Counted from the stretch's first letter, positions 22,379-34,385 are shown. The stretch is DNA of 64,000 nt from Piliocolobus tephrosceles (GCF_002776525.5 NC_045436.1:161993937-162057936), one strand, 5' to 3'. A program made the numbers and translations. The notes: a model not told the origin generated them from the sequence alone.

Positions 22379-23198
22379 TTAAAAAAGAATCGATCCCTAT
22401 TTTGCAGCCATTGGTAAACCAGTCATTTTCTCAGAAAATTTGTCTGTCCTGGAGACCATAAACCCTAGGTTATTTTGACTAAGGTTCATAGAATTCTGAA
22501 AATGAAAGTTCATAACCAACTTTTCTTCTTTCCCACTTCATAATCTTAACTGACCTCATGCTCACTGAGCATGGCTGCTGGATTGGAGATGGGTCTCTAG
22601 TATTGCAATGTGAGAAACTGAGCCCCCCTTTCCAGAGATTCTTACACTATCCTCATACAAGCGATAGGCACGTGGAGAATCCACCTTTGGACCAAATGCT
22701 TCCTCATTTCTGTGATTACATTCATTGTTATGACACAGTGCTAGCTCAGATATCAGCTGTTCATGATGGAAGATCATCTTAAGATTTCTTAAATATGTTT
22801 ATTTGGATTTCTCTCTGCAATGCTAACCTGTCTACAATCAAATCTTAGGATTACTGTAGACACTGATCGGTAGACACTCAGTGTTCTAGTTTATGGATGA
22901 CCCTTTGGGGGTAGTGTCTTTGCTGTACCTGGTATCAGTTTAGGGAAAAGTGGGCTGAGTTTCTAACGTTGCAATACCAGAGGCCCATCTCCAATCCAGT
23001 GGTCATCCTCAGTCAGCATGAGGTCAGTTAAGATTATGAAGTGGGAAAGAAGGAAGGGTGATCATAAACTTTCCATCTTCAGAATTCCATGAACCTTAAT
23101 CAAAATAGCCTAGAGTTTGTGATCTCCAGGGCAGAAGAATTTTTTGAGAAATGACTGGTTTACCAATGACTGTGAAACAGGGACTGATTCTTTTTAAA
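22379..23198. repeat. Large imperfect inverted repeat, arms about 250 bp
   Basis: Arm 1 (about 22379-22632) is the reverse complement of arm 2 (about 22947-23198). A 37-bp stretch is identical in inverted orientation (22526-22562 and 23015-23051), and other blocks differ at roughly one base in ten or fewer. The spacer is about 315 bp and its ends also show weaker inverted similarity. I do not recognise the family. It could be two opposite copies of one repeat, an inverted duplication, or a DNA transposon with long terminal inverted repeats. Confidence 0.85.
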
Positions 23199-23199
23199 T

Positions 23200-23530
23200 G
23201 TTTCTAACTTTTAATTAGAAATCATTTCAAATAAACATAGAAGTGCATAAAATAATAGAATTGAGCCCCATGTATCTACTACCCAGATTTATGAGATGTT
23301 AATATTTTACTCAATATGCTTAAGATTGCTCTTAAATCACATAGCTATCCCCTTATTCTCCTTTCTTCCTCAGTAGCATTCTCTCCCCAATAGTTAGTAT
23401 ATGTTATGCCTATTCACTTTTTCCCTTTAAATACATTTCCATATATCCACAAGTGAGATGCAGTATTATTTTGTATCTTTTGACAATTTACGTGTTTTTC
23501 TACTATAAGTGTTCTTGTACAATTTGGGAG
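23200..23530. mobile_element. Possible old L1 3'-region fragment
   Basis: 'catgtatctactacccagat' and neighbouring sequence resemble a frequent old L1 3' segment. Weak match from memory. Confidence 0.35.
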
Positions 23531-25358
23531 TAGTGCCTTTCAATGCAAATGCAACTAGAGCAATTGAGCCTTGATGTAAGCCAGAAGGAAATCCTTCTTT
23601 CCAGGTGTTTGGAGTTGCCTTAACAGCTGCTCAAAGTGTCTCAGCTAATCATTCTTCGCTGCATTCCTGACATGCATCTTGGTTTCCTATTTATCACTGT
23701 GGCTCATGCTTAAGTGCATTTATGCAATAGCTTTAAAAGTCTTCGACCCTTGATCCACACCCTTCTCTTGCTTATTGAGTGGTTGTAAAGTTGATCCAAG
23801 GGAACTGGAGGTGATAAAATCACAGCAGAAGATGGAAACTCATACCTAGTTAATTTTTTAAGAGAATGGGTTCTTGGAGTTTTCTTTTTTAAGTAAGAAA
23901 TTTTTGCTACACTCCTCACCTTCCCACTCCCACATACCTCTGCATGGCCAGGCCCTGTCTAGAAAGGACATTGGGGAGCCCCAGGACTATAGAATTTATT
24001 TCTTGTAATAGTAACCAATTAAACTAGTTACCAGTTGGAGAGCATGTTCCAGCACTTAAGTTAATTGAACTGTTGCAAACGAAATATGATTCTAAATTGT
24101 TTCAGTATTCCAAATCACTTCATGCATGCAGATAAAAATGAAAAGAATTACTAAATTGGTTTGGAATGTGCAAATCAAGCATACAGTGCGAACATTTAGA
24201 TCTAGGAACTGATAACGGCAGTAGGTACCTTGAAAAACTTTGTGGGCTTTTTTTTCTTCTTCTTTTGCTGAGTTCTCCTTTAAATTCCCGGAACTGCTAC
24301 TTGATGTGATAGTCAATGAATGGAAGTCAGGTGCAATCAGAAGGGGAACTGTTTGCATCAGTGTTCTGGGCAATTCTAGCAATTTGCCCAGAAAATAATC
24401 TCTTCATGATTCATTTCATGGGCCAGGTAAGAAAGGAATTGTTGAAAGGAGACTTAGCTTAATGGATGAAGTGTAGTCTTTTATTCTGGGAGAATCTGGC
24501 TAGAATTTGGTTTATAAGTCTGGAGGGGATAGTTCTCCTTGGGGTAGTGACCCTTCTGTACCTAGGGCCACTGCACATAGACAATGAGTGTCTAAATTCC
24601 AAAAGGAGTTGGTTTTGAGGAAAATCTCATGGCAAATGATACTACTTTCCGGTCTCCACAGTCTCTTGCTCTTCATGTCTCCCCCATCACCCAACATATA
24701 TGTAGATGATACTCTATTTCCATAGCTTTCTATTGCTGTGAATTTTCCAACCCTCTACATAGATCAGGTTGTTTGAGAGGTTTGGATGGGCTGTGAAGCT
24801 CTTGGCAGCTTAATGAGTCATCTTAAGTAACAAGTCACACAAAATCCATGACAATTCTCACCCCTCTTCAAGGTTATCCTTCCCCTCCCAAAGGGAACCT
24901 AAGAAAAAGCAGTGAAATGTGTCAGTTGATTTCATGCGTTCTTTTTGAGATGACAAAATAACTTGGGTTAGAATACAGGCTGCCATTGTTGTTGCAGTTA
25001 CACTTCAAGTTGCCTGGCACCATACAACATTGGAACATAAACCACTGACAAAAACAAATTCATGCAGAATAAACTGAGTCAACACAAACAGCAGAGATAT
25101 TAATGGACCAGTGAGGTGCGTAACCAAAAGGAAGGCTCAGTCCTATTACAGTTTAGGCAGCTGTATCCATAATATGAGTTGAAAGGTTCAGAGTTGATAT
25201 TCTTCCCCAAAACATATTCTCCATGGCTTACCAATCATACTGGAAACCCAACATTTGTTAATTCATGTATTTTTAAATTAAGTTAAGAAAGATAATAAAC
25301 TGTAGCCGTCATCGGTTCTAGCAAATCCTCACTTAGATCATTTTAAGAGGAGAGCTAA
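23531..25358. other. Intergenic sequence, nothing recognised
   Basis: Unique sequence of average composition. Open frames at 23710-24697 on the minus strand show no domain or repeat of coding signs. Confidence 0.5.
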
Positions 25359-25735
25359 GGCCGGGCGCAGGGGGTCATGCCTGTAATCCCAGCACTTTGG
25401 GAGGCCAAGATGGGTGGATCATGAGGTCAGGAGATCGAGACCATCCTGGCTGACATGGTGAACCCCTGTCTCTACTAAAAATACAAAATGAAGAAAAAAA
25501 AAATTAGCCGCACGTGGTGGCACATGCCTGTAGTCCCAGCTACTGGGGAGGCTGAGGCAGGAGAATCGCTTGAACCAAGGAGGCAGAGGTTTCAGTGAGC
25601 CGAGGCAGGAGAATCACTTGAACCTAGGAGGCAGAGGTTGCAGTGAGCCTAGATTGCACCATTGCACTCCTGCCTGGGTGACAGAGGGAGACTCGGTCTC
25701 AAAAAACAAACAAAAAAAAAACAACAACAAAAAAA
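25359..25735 (+). mobile_element. Alu with internal 48-bp tandem duplication
   Basis: Starts ggccgggcgcag and ends in a CAAA-rich tail. In the right arm, 25555-25602 is repeated at 25603-25650 with four mismatches, so this Alu is longer than normal. Confidence 0.94.
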
Positions 25736-25902
25736 GAGAGAGCTGGTTGCATTAGGACAAAAGTGAGAGAAATAAGGACACCCAAGACCTCACTGCCCAG
25801 AGAAAGGCAGGAAGAAGTGACACTAGGTGCTCAGAGAAAGGACACATAGTGAGTGTGCCATCAATTTCACTATCGTGTGGAAGTTTCAGTGGGCTCCTTG
25901 TT

Positions 25903-26160
25903 CATTAAACATTTATTGAACATCCACTTTGAGTCCTGTGTCAGGCATAGAAAGGATAATGTTCTTCCTGCCTTCAAGAAACTTCTAATCAACTGTGGAG
26001 ACATACATAGTATTCAACAAACGTTTAAAACCTCACCTACTATATCCCAGACATTGTTTTAGTCACCAGTGTGGTAGAAATGAATTAATAAGAGACCTTG
26101 TCCTCAAGCAATTTGCAGTCTGGTGGATGTACATAAGGTAATTAGTGTGTAACTAAGAAA
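25903..26160 (+). mobile_element. L2 3'-end fragments, two in series
   Basis: Two L2-like openings: 'aacatttattgaacatccac' and, about 115 bases on, 'attcaacaaacgtttaaaac'. Each is followed by an L2-like 'cttgtcctcaagcaatttgc' type phrase. Edges approximate. Confidence 0.65.
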
Positions 26161-26379
26161 TGTCTCAAGATTTGTGGGGAAAAAAATTTACTAAGGAGGA
26201 AGGAAGTTCAGTGAAGGTTCTAAGGGATCTACATGGCCTGAGCTTGCCCTTGACATGTAGAATTAGGCAATGGAACAAGCAGAAATAGTACAATTCTCTC
26301 TTTTCCTGGATCTCTCCTGGAGTTGACAGTATGTGAGTTTTTGCTAATCTACCCATTTATAAACACTTATATTATTCAA

Positions 26380-26600
26380 TTACTTAGTTCAAGTGTTTGC
26401 TCAATAAAAACTTTCCTGACCCATCTCTCCTCACTCCCTGTCCCCAGACTTGTAGAACTCACTCCTTTATTGTGTCTCCTGCACATTAACCTATCACAGC
26501 ACTGATAATATCATATTCTAAATTATTTGTTTACCTTTACTTTGCCCTTTGAGTTTGTAAGGATGCTGGCTGACTGCTGGGATGGATGAATAAAAATGGA
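26380..26600 (-). mobile_element. L2 fragment, reverse orientation
   Basis: 'aaaactttcctgacccatct' followed by 'tatcacagcactgataatat' and 'gccctttgagtttgtaagga', the usual reverse L2 order. Confidence 0.6.
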
Positions 26601-27508
26601 TAGAATTTTCATGTTTACCTAAACAAATCCCCAAATAGCCTGGCTCTGAATTGCTTCTAGAATATTCTCAAGCTCCTATAAAATGGCAATTTATGCTTTT
26701 TGAGATGGGAAAATGATCCCTGAAACCGTCTCTGAAGAATTGAATGTAAGGAATACTTGTGTGGTGGCATTTCCCCTCTCATGTCTCATTCACGGAACAC
26801 CCCAGAACATAACCATTTTGCTGTGACAGAAACATGATTTCTTCATTTGCAGGCAGCCATGATGAGCTTGTCCCTCCTGGACCATGCAAAACATACGCTG
26901 TCTTTCCCTAGCTTTTGGAGGTTTCCCCACACAGGCTAGCTCTGGGGAAGCTGTCTTCTGCTTGTCTTGTTTCTAAGCATCTTTTGCTCATCTTTCCTAG
27001 CTGCATGGTTCTAATTTCTGATTGCCTGGATTACACATCAACCAGGCCAAGTTTTTGATTCCTTAGCCACATGGGAAGTTGGGTCAGGAAAGGAGGGCTG
27101 CAGAGGACTTGGGAACAGAGCCAGCTTTCCCAGGAGTTGGCCATTATTGTACTGATTCTGTGTATTGTTTTAAGAGCATGCCCCTGGGGGTCTAGAGATT
27201 TCTGCTGATCCTAGGGACTTAGAGAAGCTCGAAACCTAGTGCAAAAGACTCATCTGGGCTCAATTGGATGAAGCCTGGGGATATTTGCACATGCCTTCCA
27301 AATATCTGTCTAAAAACGTCTCGTTTCTGCTATTTCTATGGCCAAATGAATTGTCACATCCATGTGAATACCTTACCCAACAATCTGTTTATCAAGAAAG
27401 AGGAGCCTGTTGTCTCCCAATTTCTGCTTTCCAGGCGACTGATATTAATTACTTTGCAGCAGGAACAGTTTATCTCTGGCTGAAACCAGATGAAAATACT
27501 GCTGTGCT

Positions 27509-27540
<32 letters not shown>

Positions 27541-27815
27541 CTGGAAACGATGAATGGGATGAAGATATTTATCTGAGAGAACAGCTTTCAGGTGGAGCCT
27601 CCATCAGCGGTACTTTGAAGTATATTGTTAGAATATGGCTGATCTGGGTAAGGAATAAAAATAGCATGTCATATGTGACTACATTAACTCATTTCCACCA
27701 CAGGGAGCTGAGGCCCCTGCAAAATGATAGACTTATCCTGAAAGTAGAAAGCACGACCTCCATTAATGACGATGGAGCTAGTTCTCAATTACTGGCATTA
27801 CTTAAAAGATACCAC
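26601..27815. other. Intergenic sequence, nothing recognised
   Basis: Unique sequence of moderate GC content with a T run at 27514-27540. The overlapping open frames at 27264-27512 have no recognisable product. Confidence 0.5.
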
Positions 27816-28094
27816 TAATCCCAGCACTTTGGGAGGCTGAGGCGGGTGGATCACCTGAGGTCAGGAGTTCGAGACCAGCTTGGCCACCATAGTGAAATCC
27901 CATCTCTACTAAAAATACAAAAATTAGCCAGGTGTGGTGACACGCGCCTGTAGTCCCAGCTACTCAGGAGGCTGAGGCAAGAGAATCTCTTGAACCTGGG
28001 AGGCGGAAGTTGCAGTGAGCTGCGATTGAGCCACTGTGCTCCAGCCTGGGTGACGGAGCAAGACTCTGTCTCAAAAAACAAAACAAAACAAAAA
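27816..28094 (+). mobile_element. Alu (S-type), 5'-truncated
   Basis: Begins at taatcccagcactttggg, lacking the first 30 or so bases, and ends in a CAAAA tail. Flanked by aaaagatac and aaaagatat. Confidence 0.93.
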
Positions 28095-28568
28095 GATATT
28101 GCTAACTGCCCCAAAGCTATGGCCCTACTTTAGACCTAATCTAAATGCCCTAGTACAGAGAACAAAGTTTTAAAATCAACCTATCCCCCTTCTAATTATT
28201 GAGATTCTACCCCCAAATACCCCCAGATGGTTTCTTCTGGGTAGTTTGCATGTAGAGTCAGCATTGAATCCCCAAGAGGTTGACTGAGAAATAATTAGGA
28301 CAACCTGACAATGAAATAATGGTCTACCCTAGTTATGGGACTCTAGGGCATTTATTTATGTATATGTCTTAGCCTCGGTTTCCTCAATAGAAAATAGGAA
28401 AAAAAGCCAACTTGGTGGGGTTGATCTAACCCATTTCTTAGGTTAATCTATCAAAAAGGATCTGGCAAACAATGGTCATGCTCCCTTTTCATAATTAGTG
28501 GCCAAGAAGATAAATGTCTTTGAAAAAATGGAACCTAGTGATAAAATTCGGGGTGAAAGAATACATTT
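28095..28568. other. Intergenic sequence, nothing recognised
   Basis: Unique sequence between two Alu elements. Confidence 0.5.
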
Positions 28569-28877
28569 GGCTGGGTGTGGTGGCTCATGCCTGTAATACC
28601 AGCACTGCGGGAGGCTGAGGTGGGATAATCATTTGAAGCCAGGAGTTTAAGACTAGCCTGAGCAACACAGCAAGACTCTAATCCTACAAAAAATACAAAC
28701 ATTTGCTGAGTATGATGGTACACGTCTGTATTCCTAGCTACTTGGGATGCTGAAGCAGGAGGATCCCTTGAGCCATGGAGGTCAAGTTCACAGTGAACCA
28801 TGATTATGAGACTTCACTGCAGCCTTGGCAACATGGCAAGACTCTGTCTCTAAAATAGTAAAAAAAATTAAAAATAA
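28569..28877 (+). mobile_element. AluJ-type element
   Basis: Full-length but much diverged Alu: ggctgggtgtgg start, 'gaggatcccttgagcc' right arm typical of AluJ, A-rich tail. Confidence 0.9.
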
Positions 28878-28984
28878 TGCATTTTTTAAAAATCAATTTT
28901 ATTTTACTTCCCATACACTGTTCTAGACAGTGAGGCTAAGGGAAATGAAAACAACACAAAGGCTCTGGCCCAGGTTGGAACCAG

Positions 28985-29110
28985 AAGCTCTGGGTTCTGG
29001 TTCTGGCTTTAATGTTGACCTGCTGCAATTACTTTGCCAATGTGCTTTACCTCTCCAGGATCCATCTGCTACATCTCTAAAGTAAGAGGGAGACAGTTTC
29101 TAATTCTGAC
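28985..29110 (+). mobile_element. MIR SINE fragment
   Basis: 'gctctgggttctggttctgg' then 'aattactttgccaatgtgct' and 'acctctccaggatccatctg', forward MIR order. Confidence 0.6.
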
Positions 29111-29149
29111 ATGCTATGCAAATGAAAAAATGTACTTTGTGCATCAACC

Positions 29150-30020
29150 TCTCATCTTTTCCTGGCCACTCTAGCTACTCCTTTATGTTCTCCTTCATTA
29201 ATTTCTGTTCTTCTACTTGAATCTTTCATGTAAATATTCCCTTGGTTGTTTTCTTTAATCATATTTCTTTTCTTTGTCCATGTTCTCCTTGACATGTATC
29301 ATTGACTGCAGTAACGCTGACTTCCCTAAGACCATGGGCGATGACTCTAAATCTATTTCCCCAACTCAAATCACTCCCCCAAGCCTTCAACTCACCAACT
29401 ACTGGACACCTCCTTTTGAGTTTCCTCCCAAAGTTTAAACATAGTATGTCCCAAACTGAACCCATTATCTTTTTTGTGACCAAAATCTACTTATATTCTT
29501 CCATTTTCAGAGATTGTCATCAACTCAACCTTCTGTGGCCCAGAGCTTAGGAGTCATCACAAGCCCTTCCTGCCATTCACAATCACATCTAATTGATTAC
29601 CAAGTCTTGTTTATTTTACTTCTTAGAAAGCCCTCAAATCAATTGTCTTTCATCTGCAGTTTTCCATTTACAACCAATTTCACTATATCTTCCACTTTGC
29701 AATCAAAACATTGCTTCTAAAATGCTAACATTCTATCCTATCTATCTTATCTACAGCCTACCGATAGTTTCATGTGGTTTCCTGGAATCAAACATAAAGT
29801 CCCTAGCATCAAGTATAAGTTTATCCCTGAATGATCCCCACCCTCTCATTCAAAAGTTATTTTCACCATGCTCTCACCCCCACAGCTCCACTCTTACTGC
29901 GTTTCTTGTGTTTTGTGGAATAGACTATATTATATTTCTAAAATTTTGTAAAAGCTCTTCCTTCTGCTTGGAATGCCCTACCTTTCCTTCTCTGTCAGAG
30001 AGGCTGTGGGAGTTTTGTTT
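29150..30020 (-). mobile_element. Old L2-type LINE fragment
   Basis: Reverse-oriented copy of the same old family as 3470-4680: 'catgggcgatgactctaaat', 'catagtatgtcccaaactga', 'ttaggagtcatcacaagccc' and 'cttggaatgccctacctttc'. The 146-codon frame at 29593-30033 lies in it and is not a gene. Confidence 0.6.
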
Positions 30021-30024
30021 CCAG

Positions 30025-30232
30025 CGTGGTTAAGAGTCTATCCTTTGGGGTAAGACATACCCATGATCAAAGTCCAGATCCAGTATTTATAAGCTATGTG
30101 ATAATACTAAATTTTAGTAGTATTACCTTTAAAATGCAAATATCAATACCTGCTACATAATGTCAGTGTAAAGATTAAATATGATATGTTTAGTGTGATG
30201 CCAGGCACATAGGAACATCAATAATTGGCAAC
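30025..30232 (+). mobile_element. MIR SINE
   Basis: Forward MIR: 'gtggttaagagtctatcctt' at the head and 'gatgccaggcacataggaac' at the tail. It interrupts L2-like sequence. Confidence 0.8.
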
Positions 30233-30690
30233 TCATATTTGTCCTTTACAGCTAGCCTCTGTGATTCTCCTCTTTTCTCCCAACCACACCTCTCATGTCC
30301 TGCTCTGGAATTTACATTACAGGATGCCAGAGACAGAGTCTATTTTGTTCACATTTATTTTGCACTTGTCACTGTCTGACCCAAGCAGGCCTACCATAGA
30401 ATTGCTGTTTCCATCAAGATTCAACTCACTCACTATTTCTTCTAGGAAGCTCTTATTCAATCCCTAATCTTCCCTCAGCATTGGTTAATTACTTAAGTAA
30501 TAGGCTCTGTTTATACACAGTTGGAATTCCTTCTGTTTCTTCGACAGAGTCTTGAGTTTCTGGAGGGCAAAGACCGTGTCATTTACACCTTTGAACCCCC
30601 AACACCTTTCCCAGCTCCATAGAGTAACACCAAAAAAAACCTTTATGTATGAGTGAATTAATGAATGGCCAGATGAGTGATGAATGAGTG
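30233..30690 (-). mobile_element. L2 fragment, reverse orientation
   Basis: 'taggaagctcttattcaatc', 'tctggagggcaaagaccgtg' and 'tcatttacacctttgaaccc' in the order of a reverse L2 3' end, ending near 'gagtgaattaatgaatggcc'. The match is clearest from about 30400. Confidence 0.65.
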
Positions 30691-32354
30691 GATTCTCTCT
30701 TTACCTGTGTTTCTTTCTTTCCCTCTTTTCTCCCTCTGACTATGCTCCATTTAAATTCTGTTTCTAAGAATCAGGTAGAGAAATGTGGAAACTAATGGAT
30801 ATCAGCAGGTGAAGCCACACCTTCACCCAGAGGAGACATGTAGACTGCCCCCTGGTGCTCTGCTGAAATTGTATTGACAGTGGCACCTGGGAAGGAAAGG
30901 TCCTTTGATCACAGGAGCTTCAGACAAGCTTTCCCGTGAGCAAGGGCACGAGAACAGCACAGGCAAGCTGCCGGAGAATTTTGCAGGCCTTCCTGAAAGG
31001 AGTCTGAAAAGCTGGTATGTAGGTCAGTGTCCACCCTGGGACTCTGCCCACGGAGGTAAAAATAAGAGCCTGGAAGGACTGAGTTTCCAGATGCCCAGGT
31101 GAGACTGACTGGTGGGAGATGGTCTGAAAAGGAGGAGAAAAATCCCTTTAATCTATTCTCTGGGCCATGGCCTCCAAACCACCTTGTAGGCAAGGCACAA
31201 AGCGAGGTGACCCTGATATGCATCGAAATGAAAAGGTTTGTGTGCAAATCAGGGAAAAATCCTTTCAGCACCTACAGGATGGATGCCAGGGAGTTAACAT
31301 TTGGAAATCTCAGCTCAGTGCCAGGACGTTGTTTGAAAAGGAGATCTTGGAGCAAATGCCAGTGAGGTACAGAAGAGAAGAAGTGAGGACAAGGACTCCA
31401 GGAATTAGCTATTCAAGAATGTTCCAGAAACCCGATAGCTCTTTTCCCTGTCAAAAGAAAAAAAAAAAAAAAAGAGAGAGAAAGAGAGAGGGGGAAAAAA
31501 AGGACATTCAAAGGAGCGTTCATTGAAGCAGGCTGCTCAGGGTTTTCAGGGGAATTGGGAGGGCAGATGCTACAAGGTTATTGGAGTCAGTGTCAAATGC
31601 GAGAACAAAGTGGCAGTGACATGAGCTAAGAAATGACTAAGCACCCAGGCCCTGGAGTAGTAATAGATGGATCCAAATGCCAAGTGAAGCAGTTGTCTTA
31701 ACTCATTTGAATACTTCTGAAGAGGTGATGAAAAAATAGCAGGAGGGACGGAACCTCTTCTGTTCCGGAATATCCCAAGATGATAAGATAATGTTGCCTT
31801 ACTCTGTTACTCTGTCATTCGCTTGATCCACCCTTCCCTATGGCCGCTTTCTCTTTAGTTTTAGAATGAAAGTTTTAGGTCCAGTGCACATAGGGTTTCC
31901 ATTTTGCTATGTGGGCTGCTGTCCTTAGGATCTGATTCCTACTTGCAGTGTGGGATTCTCCTTCTCCCCACAAAGGGGTGGTCCGAGTTTTAAGATAAGG
32001 GCATTGTTTAGCACTCAAGCAGTTAAGTTTCTGATTTACATAGAACTTCCTCTTTCTTCCTCTCTTCTGTTTTTCCTTTTCTCATCGCTATTTCCATATA
32101 CTGAAAAACCTGAAGAATTTGGACCAACGGGATACAGGGAAGTGAGAAAAGTTAAGGAGGCAAAATTCATATATACAAATTGTATTGTCTCACATGGAAT
32201 GTTTGCATATGAAGAGTAATTGAATAGATATTTGGTATATATTAGATGCTTTATAAATAATCCTATCCTTGCTGCTCCTGCTCCTTTTCAGTTCCCTCTT
32301 TCATTTCTGCTTTATTAAGAAAGATAAAGATTACTTTGAAAAGAATTATTGTCA
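30691..32354. other. Intergenic sequence with overlapping open frames of unknown meaning
   Basis: Unique sequence. Frames of 120 codons (30909-31271, minus) and 119 codons (31167-31526, plus) overlap on opposite strands, lack recognisable domains, and the plus frame ends in a purine simple repeat. I do not call either a gene. Confidence 0.5.
31456..31502. repeat. A tract and GAGA-rich purine run
   Basis: An A tract followed by ga units and a short G run, all purines on the plus strand. Confidence 0.9.
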
Positions 32355-32580
32355 GTGATAGCCACCATTTACTGAATGCCTCTTCTGCACCTGACTCCAC
32401 ATTAGAATATTTGTGACATCAATTATGCCTTATCACAATTCAGAATGGGAGCAGCAGCTGTACCCACTTTACAGATGAGGAAAATGGAGTTAACACACAC
32501 TAAGTCACTTGCTACTGCTGCTAAAAAGTGATAGAGCTGGAATGCGAAATTAGGTGCTCTGCAATCTAAACCCATGTTTT
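32355..32580 (-). mobile_element. MIR SINE
   Basis: Reverse MIR: 'accatttactgaatgcctct', 'cactttacagatgaggaaaa' and 'gtgatagagctggaatgcga'. Confidence 0.82.
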
Positions 32581-33175
32581 GTTTTGTTTTTGTTTTCTTT
32601 TTTTAATGCTGTTACATTTATCTCATGGATCATGGAAATGTAGCTTCTTGGAGCAAATATACAGCATTCCTTTGGAACTGGGGCCAGGGCTGTTTAAGTT
32701 GGTGAATTACATCTCAGGTGGCCATCCCTTACCTTTGGCATTCTCCTTCCCACTCCCTCTGTTCAAACAGCAACAAATCATGCTGCCCTTTTAGTCAAGC
32801 ACCCTTTTATTCTTTCCTGAAACTGTGTCTCGCCAGTCCTGTCCCTGTCCTTTAGGGGTCCAGGGTCTTAATTAGCTAATTAAATAAGCTAATCTTGCCT
32901 AATAGCTCTTAATTCCAAAGTCAGTACCTTTCCTTAGGTGCTAAATACAGAGTCAAAGAAAGAAAGTTCAGTTGGTAAAGGTTTCTGAGAAAGATAAATT
33001 TTTGAAGTAGACAAAACTTTATTGCCTCTCAAACCTCAGAGAAGCAGTCACTTGTCCTATTTACATATTTTTGGCATTTGCTTGCTCACAAAAGCCCCAC
33101 TGAAAAACTGAGTATTGAGATCTAAGCCTCTAATTGTCTTAATAATAGGTTTCACTTAGAAATGACTTTCCATAA
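32581..33175. other. Intergenic sequence with an AT-rich palindrome
   Basis: Unique sequence holding a perfect 16-bp palindrome ttaattagctaattaa at 32868-32883. Confidence 0.6.
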
Positions 33176-33270
33176 TGTGTTAAATATTTCCTGAACACCT
33201 ATTATGTGCTAAGCTCTGTTCTAGGTAAGAGATTCAGAGGGAAGCAACTCAAGCACTTGGAGATGGCCTA
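33176..33270 (+). mobile_element. L2 3'-end fragment
   Basis: 'cctgaacacctattatgtgc' followed by 'taagctctgttctaggtaag'. Confidence 0.65.
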
Positions 33271-33275
33271 TGCTA

Positions 33276-33510
33276 CGGGTTAAGTATCCCTTCTCCAAAA
33301 TGCTTGGGACCAGGAGTGCTTTGAAGTGTACATTTGGGGTACTTTAGGATATTTGTATCATACTTGCTGCATGAGTGCCCCTAATCTGAAAACCTGAAAT
33401 CCAGAATGCTCCAATGAGCATTTCCTTTGAGCATCATGTCAGTCCTCAAAAAGTTTTGGATTTTAGAGCATTTTGGATTTCAGATATTCAAATTTGGGAT
33501 GCTAAACCTG
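33276..33510. mobile_element. Tigger/pogo-like non-autonomous DNA transposon
   Basis: A 235-bp element with terminal inverted repeats (left cgggttaagtatccc, right end the complement of caggtttagcatccc). It is flanked by a TA on each side (33274-33275, 33511-33512), as expected for the Tc1/mariner/pogo group. The subfamily is not certain. Confidence 0.75.
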
Positions 33511-33512
33511 TA

Positions 33513-34144
33513 CTAAAAATTTTCCCTCTATCTTCCTCTGTCATTAGAGAATTTTATAGCTTGTTGACCACTTAGGAAGATACCTTTGAAAAGATCAAGC
33601 ATGTGACTAGGGAGAAAAAGTATTAAGGAAAAAAAAGAGAAATATTAGTTTGAAACTGCTCATTTAAAATTACTAGTTTCAATCAATGACAATTTTAAGA
33701 TATTAAATACATTCTGGAGTAACTTGTCAAAAAAAAAAAAAAATACAAAAAACAAAAAAGAACCAGGTGCCATTACTGATATTCTCCAAGGTTTTTCTAA
33801 TAAGATCAGGGTCTGTGATGGGAAATAAGCTGGAAGATGAATAGAGTGTCAGAAGGCAATTGAGTTCCAAGCAGTTAAAGCAAGTTCCCCAGTAAACACA
33901 GCTTGAACAAGTTTGTTCCTGATGATGGTTAGGGAGGCCTTTGGTGAAAACGACCCAGAGAACAGCTGCTTTCTCACCACATAAAATACTGCGGACCTTC
34001 CTTACTTTAACCTATTGGCAAGCTTCCATTGGCATTCTCTTGTGGTTACGGCAGAGAAGGAGGTAGCCTCATGAACCTCTCTGCTCCTCTGATTCTGCAT
34101 TCATTTGGATTTTGTTAAGAGACTTCAGCATATTATTTCCATGG
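33513..34144. other. Intergenic sequence, nothing recognised
   Basis: Unique sequence with an A tract at about 33730-33743. Confidence 0.5.
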
Positions 34145-34265
34145 CCCAAGTGGAACCAAATCCAAGCTCCACTAGCTGTGTTTCTTTGGCAAATTTGTAA
34201 CTCTTCCAAACCTCAGTTTCTTCATCTGTAAAATGGAGATAATAGTAATATGGCTAACAATAGCA
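34145..34265 (+). mobile_element. MIR SINE fragment
   Basis: 'tttctttggcaaatttgtaa' then 'cctcagtttcttcatctgta' and 'aaatggagataatagtaata'. Confidence 0.75.
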
Positions 34266-34267
34266 GC

Positions 34268-34385
34268 AAGCATTGATAAAATGATTATTTCTCTGTTGGA
34301 CCACTGTGTTGGAGACACCTTATCTCACTGGATGCTCACGGTCCCCATGAGGTAAGTGCGATTACACCTACAAATAGCTATTTTT
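34268..34385 (-). mobile_element. MIR SINE fragment
   Basis: 'ttatctcactggatgctcac' and 'tgaggtaagtgcgattacac' in reverse MIR order, head to tail against the previous fragment. Confidence 0.55.

Noticed and set aside
29593..30033. 146-codon open frame, the longest in the window
   Set aside because: It lies within a reverse-oriented old L2-type fragment, on the strand opposite to the element, and shows no domain.
30909..31526. Two open frames of about 120 codons on opposite strands
   Set aside because: No recognisable domain and no splice or poly(A) context, and the plus frame runs into a purine repeat. They fit chance.
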